This document shows positions 54,457 through 63,520 of a DNA stretch of 64,000 bases, piece by piece. The position numbers were made by a program, and so were the translations under genes. The stretch covers positions 152,644,306 through 152,708,305 of the forward strand of contig OZ018326.1 in NCBI GenBank assembly GCA_963969495.1. Reading direction: 5' to 3'. The DNA comes from Ceratothoa steindachneri (lineage: Eukaryota > Arthropoda > Malacostraca > Isopoda > Cymothoidae). Every line of letters begins with the position of its first letter. The first letter of the stretch is position 1. The notes under the pieces are model-generated. The model searched no databases, was not told where the DNA came from, and saw only the letters and a list, made by a program, of their open reading frames with translations.

Positions 54457-56680
54457 ATTTCCCTACGGATGCAGGGGACTCCCCCTCACCCCCTTCTCGG
54501 GTGTCTCCCTTAGGGGACTCCGTTTTTCCAGCAGCAATTCCCCTTTACTTTCCAATGGGACTGCCAAGAAAGCAGGCAGGCGGTCCATAATTGACCGCTC
54601 GCGGTGGGAGCGGCTTAATAGGGCCGACCCCCTTAGGGGAGCATTGTATGGCAGGGCCCGTTGGCCCGTGCCCCCTAATGTCCTGCTGGCGTGCTGCGTG
54701 ATGAGCTTGCAAGGGCTCTGTGTACCTGCCCCTCCCCCCCTCTCTTCCCCGACAGATCCCGTTCGCGTGTCGCTACTTGACAAAAGGTTCCTCGAATGGG
54801 ATCCGTGATCTCTTTGGAGGGCGGGGGGGATGGCCACATGGAGGCTCCCCTGAGATGGGCATGGGCCCTGAGGTCACCCAGCCTCAGAAGGTAGGATCTT
54901 CCATGGGATCGAACCCAGACTCTGTGCCAAGCACAGAACCCGATTCTGCCCCTATGCAAGATCCTCCTCAGACGGCTCGGGTCCCCGAGGCCTCACAAGG
55001 AGAGGAGGGACTTGCTCCCCCGGCTGGTGCTCCTGTGACAGCTAAGACCTTCTCCTTTTCAGAGAAGGATCTTGCCCAAGATGGTCCATCTGGCCTAGGG
55101 GCTCCTACCGGTGGATGAGAGAAGCGGGTTCATTTCCCGCCCTTCTCTTTTAAGAAGAAAAAAAACAGAAAAAAGATGGAAAAGACTGGGAGGGGGGGGT
55201 CTCCCTCCGCGGGAGCTGTGGGGACGAACGGGGCCGCTGCCGCTTTGGTATGCGACCAAGCCAAGAACGGTACATCCGGCCCCGGTGCTCTCCCAGGTGG
55301 GGAGTCCCAGACTACAACCAAAGGTGGGCAGAGCGGAGCCTCGATTACGTCTGACCCCTCATTCGCAAGTTACCTGGCGTTTTCGAGCCCGCTGGATTCA
55401 AACGCTTCCTCGTTATTCGCACCCACTGATGGCAGCATGTTGGCTATGGGCAACATGTTCCATCATAGAAGAGCACTAGGTAGCCTGATTGGTAGAGAGC
55501 CCAAGGTGATCCGTTTCTCGGACGGGTTGCCTTCTGGCGAAAGCGTCTGATCCCTCCGAGGTGGCCAAGATTCGTGCTCTTTGGACGAATCTTGTGAAAG
55601 CAGTATTTTATGCGAGGGAACTCGTGGACTACTCTAGAGCTGGTCGACTAAGGAGCGTTCAAGGTCTAACTTGTGATGAGAAAACAGGGAGGGGCCTCGA
55701 AACCCACGCCTACACTTTTCGTCACTTTCGACTGTGACAGCTCCGTGAGTTTGTGCGTGACGGTTAGTATCGCTACCGCGTGAAGGCATTCGTGCCACTG
55801 CATAGGTACTTCTACTGCCATCGCTTCGGCTCCATGAATTGCTCTTGTAGACGTGCAAATTCGGGGTTAGCCGAAGTCTGTGTAAGTTGCTCCAAGGCCG
55901 CACACGATAAGTCCAAATCGTGTGGGGCCAAGTGTGTCAATTGTGGAGAGCAGCATCCCGCTTCTTCGAAGCAATATGGTACGGATCTCCTTGAGAAGGA
56001 AATCCTGGCCGTTCAGGCCCAGGATCGTCTCTCATTTCCCGAGGCTAAGGATTTGGTCCTGGCGCGCTCGGCGCTGCTTGGGACTTGTTATGCCTCAATT
56101 CTAAAGAAAGACGCGCTCTACTCCAGGCCTACGAGCACGGTCGCTTCCGCGCATATTCGGAATCCTTCTGCAGGTTCTACCCACCCTGAGTTCTCCCCTA
56201 GTAGAGCTGGCGGCATAAAGGGTTCACACCCATCCTCGGCTAAAACCAGGGTTCCTACCTCCTTCCCCCAGCGTGACCGTTTCCCGTAAGGCAAAACCGC
56301 CGCGCGCCTCCACCAAGTCGTTAGATTCACAGGAGGCAACACCTCTGAATTTAGTCGTGAGGCCATCTTCCAGGGTTTCTAAAGCTCCCCCTCCCCCCCG
56401 AAAGGCGTATGCTGGTTGACTTGAAGGCGGTGGATTCTCCAAAGGATGTACCCGCGCCTGCTTAAGGTTTCGAGGCGGAGGGAGGAAAAAACTCATGGCG
56501 AACCAAACCTGCCCCGATAAGCCCTTGAAAGCCGACAGCTCCTTTAGCGCATTGTCCGGCCAACAGCACCCTGAGTTAAGCCTCCGGGAAGCGTACGGTC
56601 ATTCCTTTGAGTGTCTTCTCTTCGAAGAGGGCCCCCTCATCGTCTCCGAGCTAGGCCTGCATGGCTCTCAAAATTAAAAA
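54457..56680 (+). mobile_element. Family A copy A13, right part: ORF1 with knuckles
   Basis: It continues ORF1 from CCTACGGATGCAGGGGACTC. A moderately preserved stretch (54,830-55,118) reads VTQPQKVGSSMGSNPDSVPS and FSFSEKDLAQDGPSGLGAP. The folded part is at 55,370-55,740 and the knuckles at 55,800-55,970 (CSKAAHDKSKSC and CVNCGEQHPASSKQ, then Y instead of the last Cys). It keeps the spacer that A4 lost near the ORF1 end. It stops near the ORF1-ORF2 junction at about 56,670 with a short A-rich tail. Confidence 0.85.
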
Positions 56681-57808
56681 AATATCTTTAGCATAATGCT
56701 GCAAAAAGGAAAAAACGAATGGGAGGATCAAAGCGGCATCAAACAATTTCTTTGGCCGAGTCAATCCTCTGATATAAACCCAATAGGACATGTGTAGGGA
56801 ATACTACAAGTAGACAAGACTAGGTAAAACTCTCCCAAACCAGGACCATGGTCATAATTGCTGAATGTCATAGTCCGAACATTGCCAGAAATGCCACGGA
56901 TTGGAAACTAAGAACATCAATTCTATGTGGGTTTTTTGTATCTGATCGCTTGGGAGAAAGCTTTGATCCTACAGCTTGTGCTGTAGGAGGCCCCACTAAT
57001 ACTACCACAATTAAGTGGGGCCCCGCTTTCTGTGAGGCTGTCCTGAGGGACCAGGTTAGAGTGGAGGGAGGCTGTTGCATGCTGTGGGAATTTTATAGCG
57101 TCACCCTGTGCTATCGGTCCATGCAACAGATAAAAGTGGAGCTCTATTGCTACTTAACCTCACGCGGGAAACATCCAAGTGGGGAGGGAGGTCAGGTCAT
57201 ATCCAATTAGGAATGACTGACCCCTCTTTTTTTCTTTTGGCTTGCAGGGGGGTTAAGAGTCTTAAAAAAGACCCCCTCGCTTGATGGGCATGGACATTAA
57301 ATCTGTCTAGGTGAGTTGCAGTTCTAAAAGCTGCTAAAGGGAAGTCCACAAAGTATTAATGTACCTTTCATTGTTCAAAATGTAATTCATTGTTTAATTT
57401 TACAAATAAAAGTATTTCAGTAATTAACTGGGTTTCTATTTACTGTTTCCTTGACCCCGAATGAAGAAAGTAAATTTTTAGTGGCACTGTCCTTACTTTT
57501 ATCTTGCTGTTTTTTTAAAAATGGAATATCAAATCTATTGATAAGATCCCAGTGAACTTCCAACAATGACTGGGCCCTGGTGCCCGTGGGCTTGCTCAAG
57601 TGTCAGTCTGATCTTTATCTGAATTTCATTCAGTTTATCCATGATAAAAGAGACTGGTGGGCAGTTAACTAAAATAAGTCATGATTATTTATTTAACATT
57701 CTAAGCTTCACCCTATGTTAAAGATCTGCATGTTAAAATATATTTTTTCCTGCGGTTCTTGAAGGGAAGTGTTCGACCTCGATGTTGAATGGGTATTTTT
57801 ATTTTCAG
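56681..57808. other. Intron 8, right part
   Basis: No gene is recognised. A short perfect hairpin (CTACAGC TTGT GCTGTAG) lies at about 56,970-56,988, and G-rich/C-rich inverted pieces near 57,245-57,275. The right end is the acceptor tract TTTTTATTTTCAG. Confidence 0.45.
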
Positions 57809-57901
57809 GAGAAGCGACTGAACTTCCTTCAAGTCCTTCGGGATATTTTGCATCTTCGCCCCTTCCGTGATGGTCTCCTCGCGTGGGCACAATTTCCTGC
57901 G
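57809..57901 (+). CDS. Zinc-finger gene, exon 9
   Basis: Thirty-one codons, phase 0 at both ends, acceptor TATTTTCAG and donor GTAAGC. It reads EKRLNFLQVLRDILHLRP, FRDGLLAWAQFPA. It is likely helical with alternating Leu, no fingers. GC content is higher than in the surrounding intron, and both splice sites are strong. Confidence 0.75.
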
Positions 57902-58147
57902 GTAAGCTGTATGTTACCTATTTTTGTCGCAAGCTAATTGGTAACAAGTGGGGAAGTGAAGAAATGAAAGGGGTATGGGTATTTCTTTTAGTGGTATTGA
58001 TCTCCGCTGCCCCCATTTTGTGGTTTGTGGGAAAGCAGTTAAAGATAATGATGATGACGACAATGGTACTCATTTGCACAATCTGTACACCATGTTTGCC
58101 ACACATAGGTTTCATCATTTTAGCCATCAACTAATACTTTATTTCTT
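57902..58147. other. Intron 9, left end
   Basis: AT-rich, nothing recognised. Confidence 0.5.
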
Positions 58148-58270
58148 TAGCCCAGTGGCAATGGAGTTGGTTTTCTGGCGTCAAGGTATCGGGTTCAATC
58201 CCCAAACGAGAGTGAACAGAAACGTCAACGCACGTAGAGATCTGGCCACCCATTGGTGCATGCTCTGTGC
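58148..58270 (+). repeat. tRNA-derived SINE head (pol III A and B boxes)
   Basis: TAGCCCAGTGG (58,148-58,158) fits the A box and GGTTCAATCCC (58,192-58,202) the B box, 44 bases apart, as in tRNA-type promoters. I see no cloverleaf, so a SINE or tRNA relic is more likely than a tRNA gene. Its 3' end is not resolved. Confidence 0.6.
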
Positions 58271-58814
58271 TTACCCCGCCGGGGGTAGATAGATCTTACA
58301 TGTAACTAATCACAGCACCGCTATCTTTCATCTCCCGTCTTCACAAAATAACACTATTCTATGCCCGTCCTGGCCCCGAAACGGATAATGTTCCCTACCT
58401 TGCTTCCTTCCAAAGTAGATCAAGCTTAATTTTTTGGTGTTCTGTGTGTGATCTTTGTGCACACACGAACTTGTTCTGGTGGTCTGTTGTATACCTCCCC
58501 ATTGCGCTATTGAGGGTTGACAAAGCTTATTGTCGGTCTTTGTCACCCTAATCATTTTTTCGATTCTCTTCATCAATCCATCTTCGTCTCTGGCCCTTGC
58601 ATCATTCTCTGTAATGGGTATGCCCTCGTTGGTTAAACCAGTTCCATTTCTTTTTCCTCATACCCTGATGCCCAAAGATCCAATGTTCACCATATATCAA
58701 TGCCAGGAGCGTAAAAGGAATTAGGAGGAGGACTTAAAACCCATTTCTTAAGGCAGGGGGACCCAGCGTCTTATTTCACGTACACAGGGTTCCGAGACAT
58801 GTAAGGATTACGGG
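58271..58814. other. Intron 9, middle
   Basis: Possibly the SINE body and unique sequence. No coding frame supported. Confidence 0.4.
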
Positions 58815-59390
58815 CAATAAGGGTGGGCCAATCAACCAGCACAGACTGGGCGACCAGACACTGGTTTTGCTCTTCCCGACGACACACAGGAATTAGGTCA
58901 GCTCATCGGGCTGCATGGCAAACAAGATGGGAGACGGCCCACGGGAACTTAATGTTGCGAGCCATTTCGTCGCGACTGTTCCCTTGGACCGAGCGTCAAT
59001 TCCTCGACGGATTCAGGTTATTTTCTAGCGCCTCCGAATCGAGTATGTACACTCGCAGGACGCACAGCCTTTTGACGGAAAACTGAACTGTGTAGTGACG
59101 ACTGCTTGGTCTCCCACACTGTCTGACACTTCAGGTGGCATTGCGAGTTTTTGGAGGAGGAAATCCTCCACACAGTATTTAGTAATTTGGGTGTTGGTTA
59201 CATGTTCGGGACACCTGAAGGAGGTGGAACTTCTTCTCTCTGGTATTTGAGCACGATCTTATTCAAGTTTTTGTATGGGGGTTTATTGTTTTGTGGTTGA
59301 GGTTTCGTTTTGGTTATTGTTAGTTTACTTGGTTGTTTTTTTTCCTCGCGGTCGCCAGAGGAGACTTCTAAATGAAAAAAAAAAATTCCC
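58815..59390 (+). mobile_element. Family A fragment A14: C-terminus of ORF2 and 3' UTR
   Basis: It reads GIRSAHRAAWQTRWETAHGN, LMLRAISSRLFPWTE, and ends GGTCGCCAGAGGAGACTTCT plus an A run. It is a diverged version of the end of A4 (AWQRRWETVEGNLKLRAIAP). Confidence 0.8.
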
Positions 59391-59493
59391 TGGGACAATT
59401 TTTCTTTGTTGAAAATTATATACCTTTCTGACTTTCTCACACATTCTCTTCTTGGTGCTGTTAGCAACCAGTCATTCCTTGCTTATGTTTCAG

Positions 59494-59640
59494 GTGCACG
59501 AAGTTCTCCTCAATGCGGAGAAATTCCCGGTGGATGGTGGCGGAGGCTCGAACGTTCCCACGGATATCGATCTCCTGGCGTGGCTGACTGATTTCGAGAA
59601 GGAGATGCAGAGGCAGCATTTGGAAGTTGGCAAAGAGGAG
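59494..59640 (+). CDS. Zinc-finger gene, exon 10
   Basis: Forty-nine codons, phase 0, acceptor TTATGTTTCAG, donor GAGGAG|GTAAGA. It reads VHEVLLNAEKFPVDGGGG, SNVPTDIDLLAWLTDFEK, EMQRQHLEVGKEE. It is acidic, with a Gly-rich joint and no fingers. The donor sequence GAGGAGGTAAGAGAGAAAAA is the unit of the minisatellite that follows, so the exon end is probably where the array arose. Confidence 0.8.
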
Positions 59641-60690
59641 GTAAGAGAGAAAAAGAGAAATGATAAACAGGGAGGTAAGGGAGAAAAAGAGCGATGTGAA
59701 ACGAGGAGGTAAGAGAGAAAAGGAGGAATGATAAACAGGGAGGTAAGGGAGAAAAAGAGCGATGTGAAACGAGGAGGTAAGAGAGAAAAGGAGGAATGGG
59801 AAACGAGGAGATAAGAAAGAAAAAGAGGAATGGGGAACGAGGAGGTAAGAGAGAAAAAGAGGAATGGCAAACGAGGAGGTAAGAGAGAAAAAGAGGAATG
59901 GCAAACGAGGAGGTAAGAAAGAAAAAGATGAATGGCAAACGAGGAGGTAAGAAAGAAAAAGAGGTAATGAGAGAAAAGTAGGAATGGGAAAAGAGGTAAG
60001 AGATAAAAAGAGGAGTAGGAAACAAGGAGGTAAGAGTGAAAAAGAGGAATGGTAACGATGAGGTGAGAGAAAAAGAGGAATGGGAAACGAGGAGGTAAGA
60101 GAGAAAAAGTGGAATGGGAAGCGAGGAGGAAAGAGAGGAATAGGAAACGAGGAGGTAAGAGAAAAAGAGGAATGGGAAACGAGGAGGTAAAAGAGAAAAA
60201 GTGGAATGGGAAGCGAGGAGGAAAGAGAGGAATAGGAAACGAGGAGGTAAGAGAAAAAGAGGAATGGGAAACGAGGAGGTAAGAGAGAAAAAGTGGAATG
60301 GGAAGCGAGGAGGAAAGAGAGGAATAGGAAACGAGGAGGTAAGAGAAAAAGAGGAATGGGAAACGAGGAGGTAAGGGAGAAAAAAGGAATGGAAACGAAG
60401 AGGTAAGGGAAAAAGAGGAATGGGAAACGAGGAGGTTAAAGAGAAAAAGAGGAGTGGAAAACGAGGGGGTTAGAGAGAAATAAAGGAATGGGAAAAGAAG
60501 AGGTAAGAGAGAAAAAGAGGAATGGGAACGAGGAGGTAAAAGATAAAAAGAGGAATGGGAAACGAGGAAGTAAGAGCGAAAGAGGAATGGTAAACGATGA
60601 GGAGAAAGAAAAAGAGGAATGGGGAAACGAATAGGGAAGAAAGAAAAAGAGGAATGGGAAATGAGGAGGTAAGAGTGAAAAGATAGTTAC
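59632..60690 (+). repeat. Purine-rich minisatellite, unit about 34 bp, built on the exon 10 splice donor
   Basis: The unit is close to GAGGAGGTAAGAGAGAAAAA followed by GAGGAATGGGAAAC. About thirty units, many with an intact GGTAAG. From about 60,090 to 60,340 a higher-order unit of about 92 bp, containing a variant GAGGAGGAAAGAGAGG, repeats about three times. The first unit overlaps the last codons of exon 10. Confidence 0.9.
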
Positions 60691-60774
60691 AAGGAAAGAA
60701 GGTACCGTAGGAGACCTTACGGTCCATTCAAGGAGGGTACCTTTGGACTAGCAATCGAGCGGGCACATGGCTGC

Positions 60775-62602
60775 TCAATTGTTTTGCGTCCCTAAACGGC
60801 CACTTTTCAAGACTTTGTCTAGTCTTGACTTGAACTGGTCAACAGATTCACTGTGGACAACTTCCACTGGAAGTGCGTTCCACTTACCGCAGATACTGTA
60901 AGTGAAAAAATTTCCACACAGATTGCGGTTGTAACGCTTCAGTTCAAGTTTGAAGCCGTGATTGCGCGTTCTGTTCTCACTCAGTGTGAAAATATCCCGG
61001 TAGTCAACATTGTCGAACCCTCAAAGTATTTTGAAAACTTCGATGAGCTGACCACGCAGTCTACGGGTTTTCAGCGAGAACAGATCTAATTCCCTTAGTC
61101 TATCCTCATAACTTTTATGTCGGATAGAGGGAATCAGTTTGGTTGCCCTAGCTTGTACGCGTTCCAACCTTGCGATGTCCTTTCGAAACGAAGGACTCCA
61201 AAATTGTACGGCATACTCCAGGTGCGGCCGAACGAGGGAGTTGTACAGACAAAGTACTATCTCCCTGTTACGGTATCCAAACTGGCGCTTTATGTAGCCT
61301 AACATCCTTTGGGCTTTCTTCTCTGCCTCGATGCACTGTTTCGAGAACTTGAGGTCGCTAGTGATAGCAACACCCAAGTCCTTCTCAGTGTCACTCGATT
61401 CAAGAGCAGTGCCCTTAAGGATATAATGAGATTGGGGGTTTCTGTGGCCGATATGCATTACTTTGCATTTGTTCACGTTAAAAGGCATTTGCCACGTGTC
61501 CGACCACTCCCCAATCTTCCAAAGATCTTCCTGCAGGCGGGCAGTATTTCCATCCTTTGCAACGTTCATACCAAGCTTGGTATCGTCGGCAAATTTGGAA
61601 ATCTTGGCAACCATGTCACCGTCCATGTCGTTGACGTAGATGATGAATAGTAGTGGTCCCAGGACAGAACCTTGAGGCACTCCGCTAGTAACGGGCACCC
61701 ACTCAGAAGCCTGTCCATTCACCACCACCCGTTGCCGTCTGCCACTTAGCCAGTTCTCGATCCAGCCGGCTACTTTTCCGTCTAGCCTGTCCATTCACCA
61801 CCACCCGTTGCCGTCTGCCACTTAGCCAGTTCTCGATCCAGCCGGCTACTTTTCCGTCTATGCCCAGCGCTCGCACTTTCCGGAGAAGGCGGCGGTGTGG
61901 TACCTTATCAAAGGCTTTCTGAAAGTCTAAGTAAACCACATCCACCGCCTTGTCCCGATCGTGCTCACTGAACACAAAGTGGAAGAATTCCACAAGGTTC
62001 GTCAGGCATGACCGTTGCCTTCGGAAGCCGTGCTGGGAACTCCTCAGTAGCAGGTTTGACTCTAAATACGACGTTATTTTCTCCACCATCATGCTTTCCA
62101 TGAGTTTACCGACTATCGAAGTCAGACTGATAGGTCGGTAGTTTGACGGATGGCTGGGGGCTCCTTTCTTGAAGATCGGAGTCACCTCCGCCTCACGCCA
62201 GTCTCTAGGAACGCATGCGGTCCGGATTGACATGTTAAAGATAGCGCACAGATGTCGTGATACTTCATCGCACACTTTCTTCAACACCTTGGGTAGAAAC
62301 CCGTCCGGTCCAGGGGACTTATTCGTCTTTAGGTCAGCGATCTTTTTCTTTATTTCTCCTTCGGTGAAGTCCATTGCCTCCAGCTTTTCCCCCGAGTAGG
62401 AATCCGTGGGCTGGGGGATGGGACCACACTCTTTAGTAAACACTGAGGAGAAGTAGTCATTGAGAAGGTTAGCATTTTCTGCATCTGACTGAGTTAATGC
62501 ACCCTCCTCGTCCACTAAGGGCCCAATCGTACGATGGATTTGTTTACGGCTATTTACATAGCCGAAGAACTCCTTGGGATTCTCCTTGCAGAGTCTCGCC
62601 AC
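60775..62602 (-). pseudogene. CR1-like reverse transcriptase, frameshifted by a 76-bp duplication
   Basis: The minus strand reads FFGYVNSRKQIHRTIGPL, FTEGEIKKKIADLKTNKSPG, NYRPISLTSIVGKLMESMM, VDVVYLDFQKAFDKVPHRRL (motif A), SGVPQGSVLGPLLFIIYVND (motif B) and ISKFADDTKLG (motif C). Ending pieces: GFDNVDYRDIFTLSENRTRN, KWNALPVEVVHSESVDQFKS and the stop at 60,775. Two lesions: the duplication at 61,709-61,860 shifts the frame between motifs A and B, and a TGA near 61,022 cuts the C-terminal part. Without them one frame would cover the region. The YLDF-KAFD and FADDTK blocks suggest CR1. Confidence 0.85.
61709..61860. repeat. Exact 76-bp tandem duplication in the CR1 RT
   Basis: 61,709-61,784 and 61,785-61,860 are identical, both running GCCTGTCCATTCACC to TTTTCCGTCTA. 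76 is not a multiple of three, so the RT frame is broken only by this. Confidence 0.92.
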
Positions 62603-62650
62603 TCGGAGTTCCTCAGTACGCTTAGCCGCCCTTATGCTGGACCGGCTTAT

Positions 62651-63520
62651 TGTACCCGGTTAAAGTAATCTTCATTTCAAGTAAATTGCACTCCGTGGTG
62701 TAGGGATAACTTCTATCCCCACCCTGACGTCGTAAAGTAGTCTCCTGTCTATTAGGACTACTTTGAACTTTTCCTGGTTAGTGCGGATCTACTACCGGAC
62801 CTCGTAGATGTTAGTATAGGAGTGGGGGGGGGGGGATTCTTTTGATTGTTCAGTTTGCCCTAAGCAATACTTTGGGCAAACCGGTAAATCATGAAGTGTA
62901 GGCTTGACTTAACCTAAATACAATATTAGAAGGGGTGAAAGTAATAGTGCTTTCTTTGTCCATTTATGTGAAAACAGTTCCCCAATCAATTGGAATTCGG
63001 CTAAATTTATTTACAAATCTGATGAATTTATTCAAAGAAATATTGCTGAATGCTCATTCATTAATTTCTCTCTAATTTTAATATATCCTCTGCCTCTTTA
63101 AACTGGACCCTGTTATTAAAAGGCGTATTTTTGAAAAAAATTGTCCATTTTAAATTTTAGCCCTTTGATTTATTAATTTAGCTATTTTTCTCTCGTTTAC
63201 TTCTATGTATTCACAATTAGGTGTGTATGTATTTATCTTAGTGACCTAAATGTCTAAATTATGTGCTCACATTTGGAATTTCTGGAAGTAGACCTTATCT
63301 ATTTGGTTTTATACTTCAAACCAGTCTTTGATAATATTTCTCTATTTTGTCCCCTTTCATTGTACATGGGCGGGGCATTACTCTGCTGTCTCTCTTATAT
63401 ATACCAGCTTTTGAAATTTGTTTTAGTTATTCCTTGATAATGAACTAACAAGTTCGAAAGTACTTGGAATCTACCTTTCATTTTCCTGTGGGATATTTTG
63501 TGTATATATGTATTTAATTA
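62651..63520. other. AT-rich sequence, with Penelope-like stretch at its right end
   Basis: No coding frame. 63,360-63,480 resembles the end of a Penelope-like element (see the hammerhead entry). Confidence 0.4.
63434..63459 (+). ncRNA. Decayed hammerhead-ribozyme-like motif, plus strand
   Basis: TTGATAA (63,434-63,440; consensus CTGATGA), stem GAACT/AGTTC (63,442-63,446 and 63,451-63,455) with loop AACA, then an intact GAAA (63,456-63,459) followed by GTACTTGG. Two core bases differ, so activity is unlikely. Confidence 0.4.

Larger units (their letters stand above)
2832..59640 (+). other. Host gene model: multi-zinc-finger protein, ten visible exons, 3' end beyond the model
   Basis: Ten exon candidates on the plus strand join without a phase conflict: ~2832-3000, 6444-6654, 7197-7380, 10077-10175, 15409-15506, 35724-35870, 48561-48732, 49299-49487 (or 49203-49487), 57809-57901 and 59494-59640. 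From ATG 2844 this gives 499 codons with no stop. Seven Cys/His fingers are encoded, two with Cys as the last ligand (C2HC); two have their CXXC knuckle split by a phase-0 intron. The tail is acidic and amphipathic without fingers. A nucleic-acid-binding or regulatory role is inferred from the fingers only. I do not recognise an orthologue. The weakest link is the junction 35870/48561, where the acceptor must be the second AG of a CAGAG. No polyadenylation site was identified, so the gene continues. Confidence 0.75.
60700..62650 (-). mobile_element. CR1-like LINE, 5'-truncated, minus strand
   Basis: It covers the RT domain and 3' end. The 3' end lies at about 60,700 on the plus coordinate, with a small hairpin (CCGTA/TACGG, about 60,704-60,722). 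The 5' cut is at about 62,650. Opposite strand to the host gene and family A. Confidence 0.85.

Noticed and set aside
56848..57210. Open frame of 120 codons on the plus strand
   Set aside because: No motif, no splice sites in context, an equally open antisense frame; no support for a gene.
58148..58220. Possible functional tRNA gene
   Set aside because: A and B boxes are present but no acceptor stem or anticodon arm could be folded; a SINE head is more likely.
59461..60025. Overlapping minus-strand frames of up to 171 codons rich in Ser, Leu, Phe
   Set aside because: They are produced by the minisatellite; low complexity and repeat-driven.
59632..60690. Regularly spaced repeats resembling a CRISPR array
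   Set aside because: Units are directly adjacent with no unique spacers, and the context is a eukaryotic intron.
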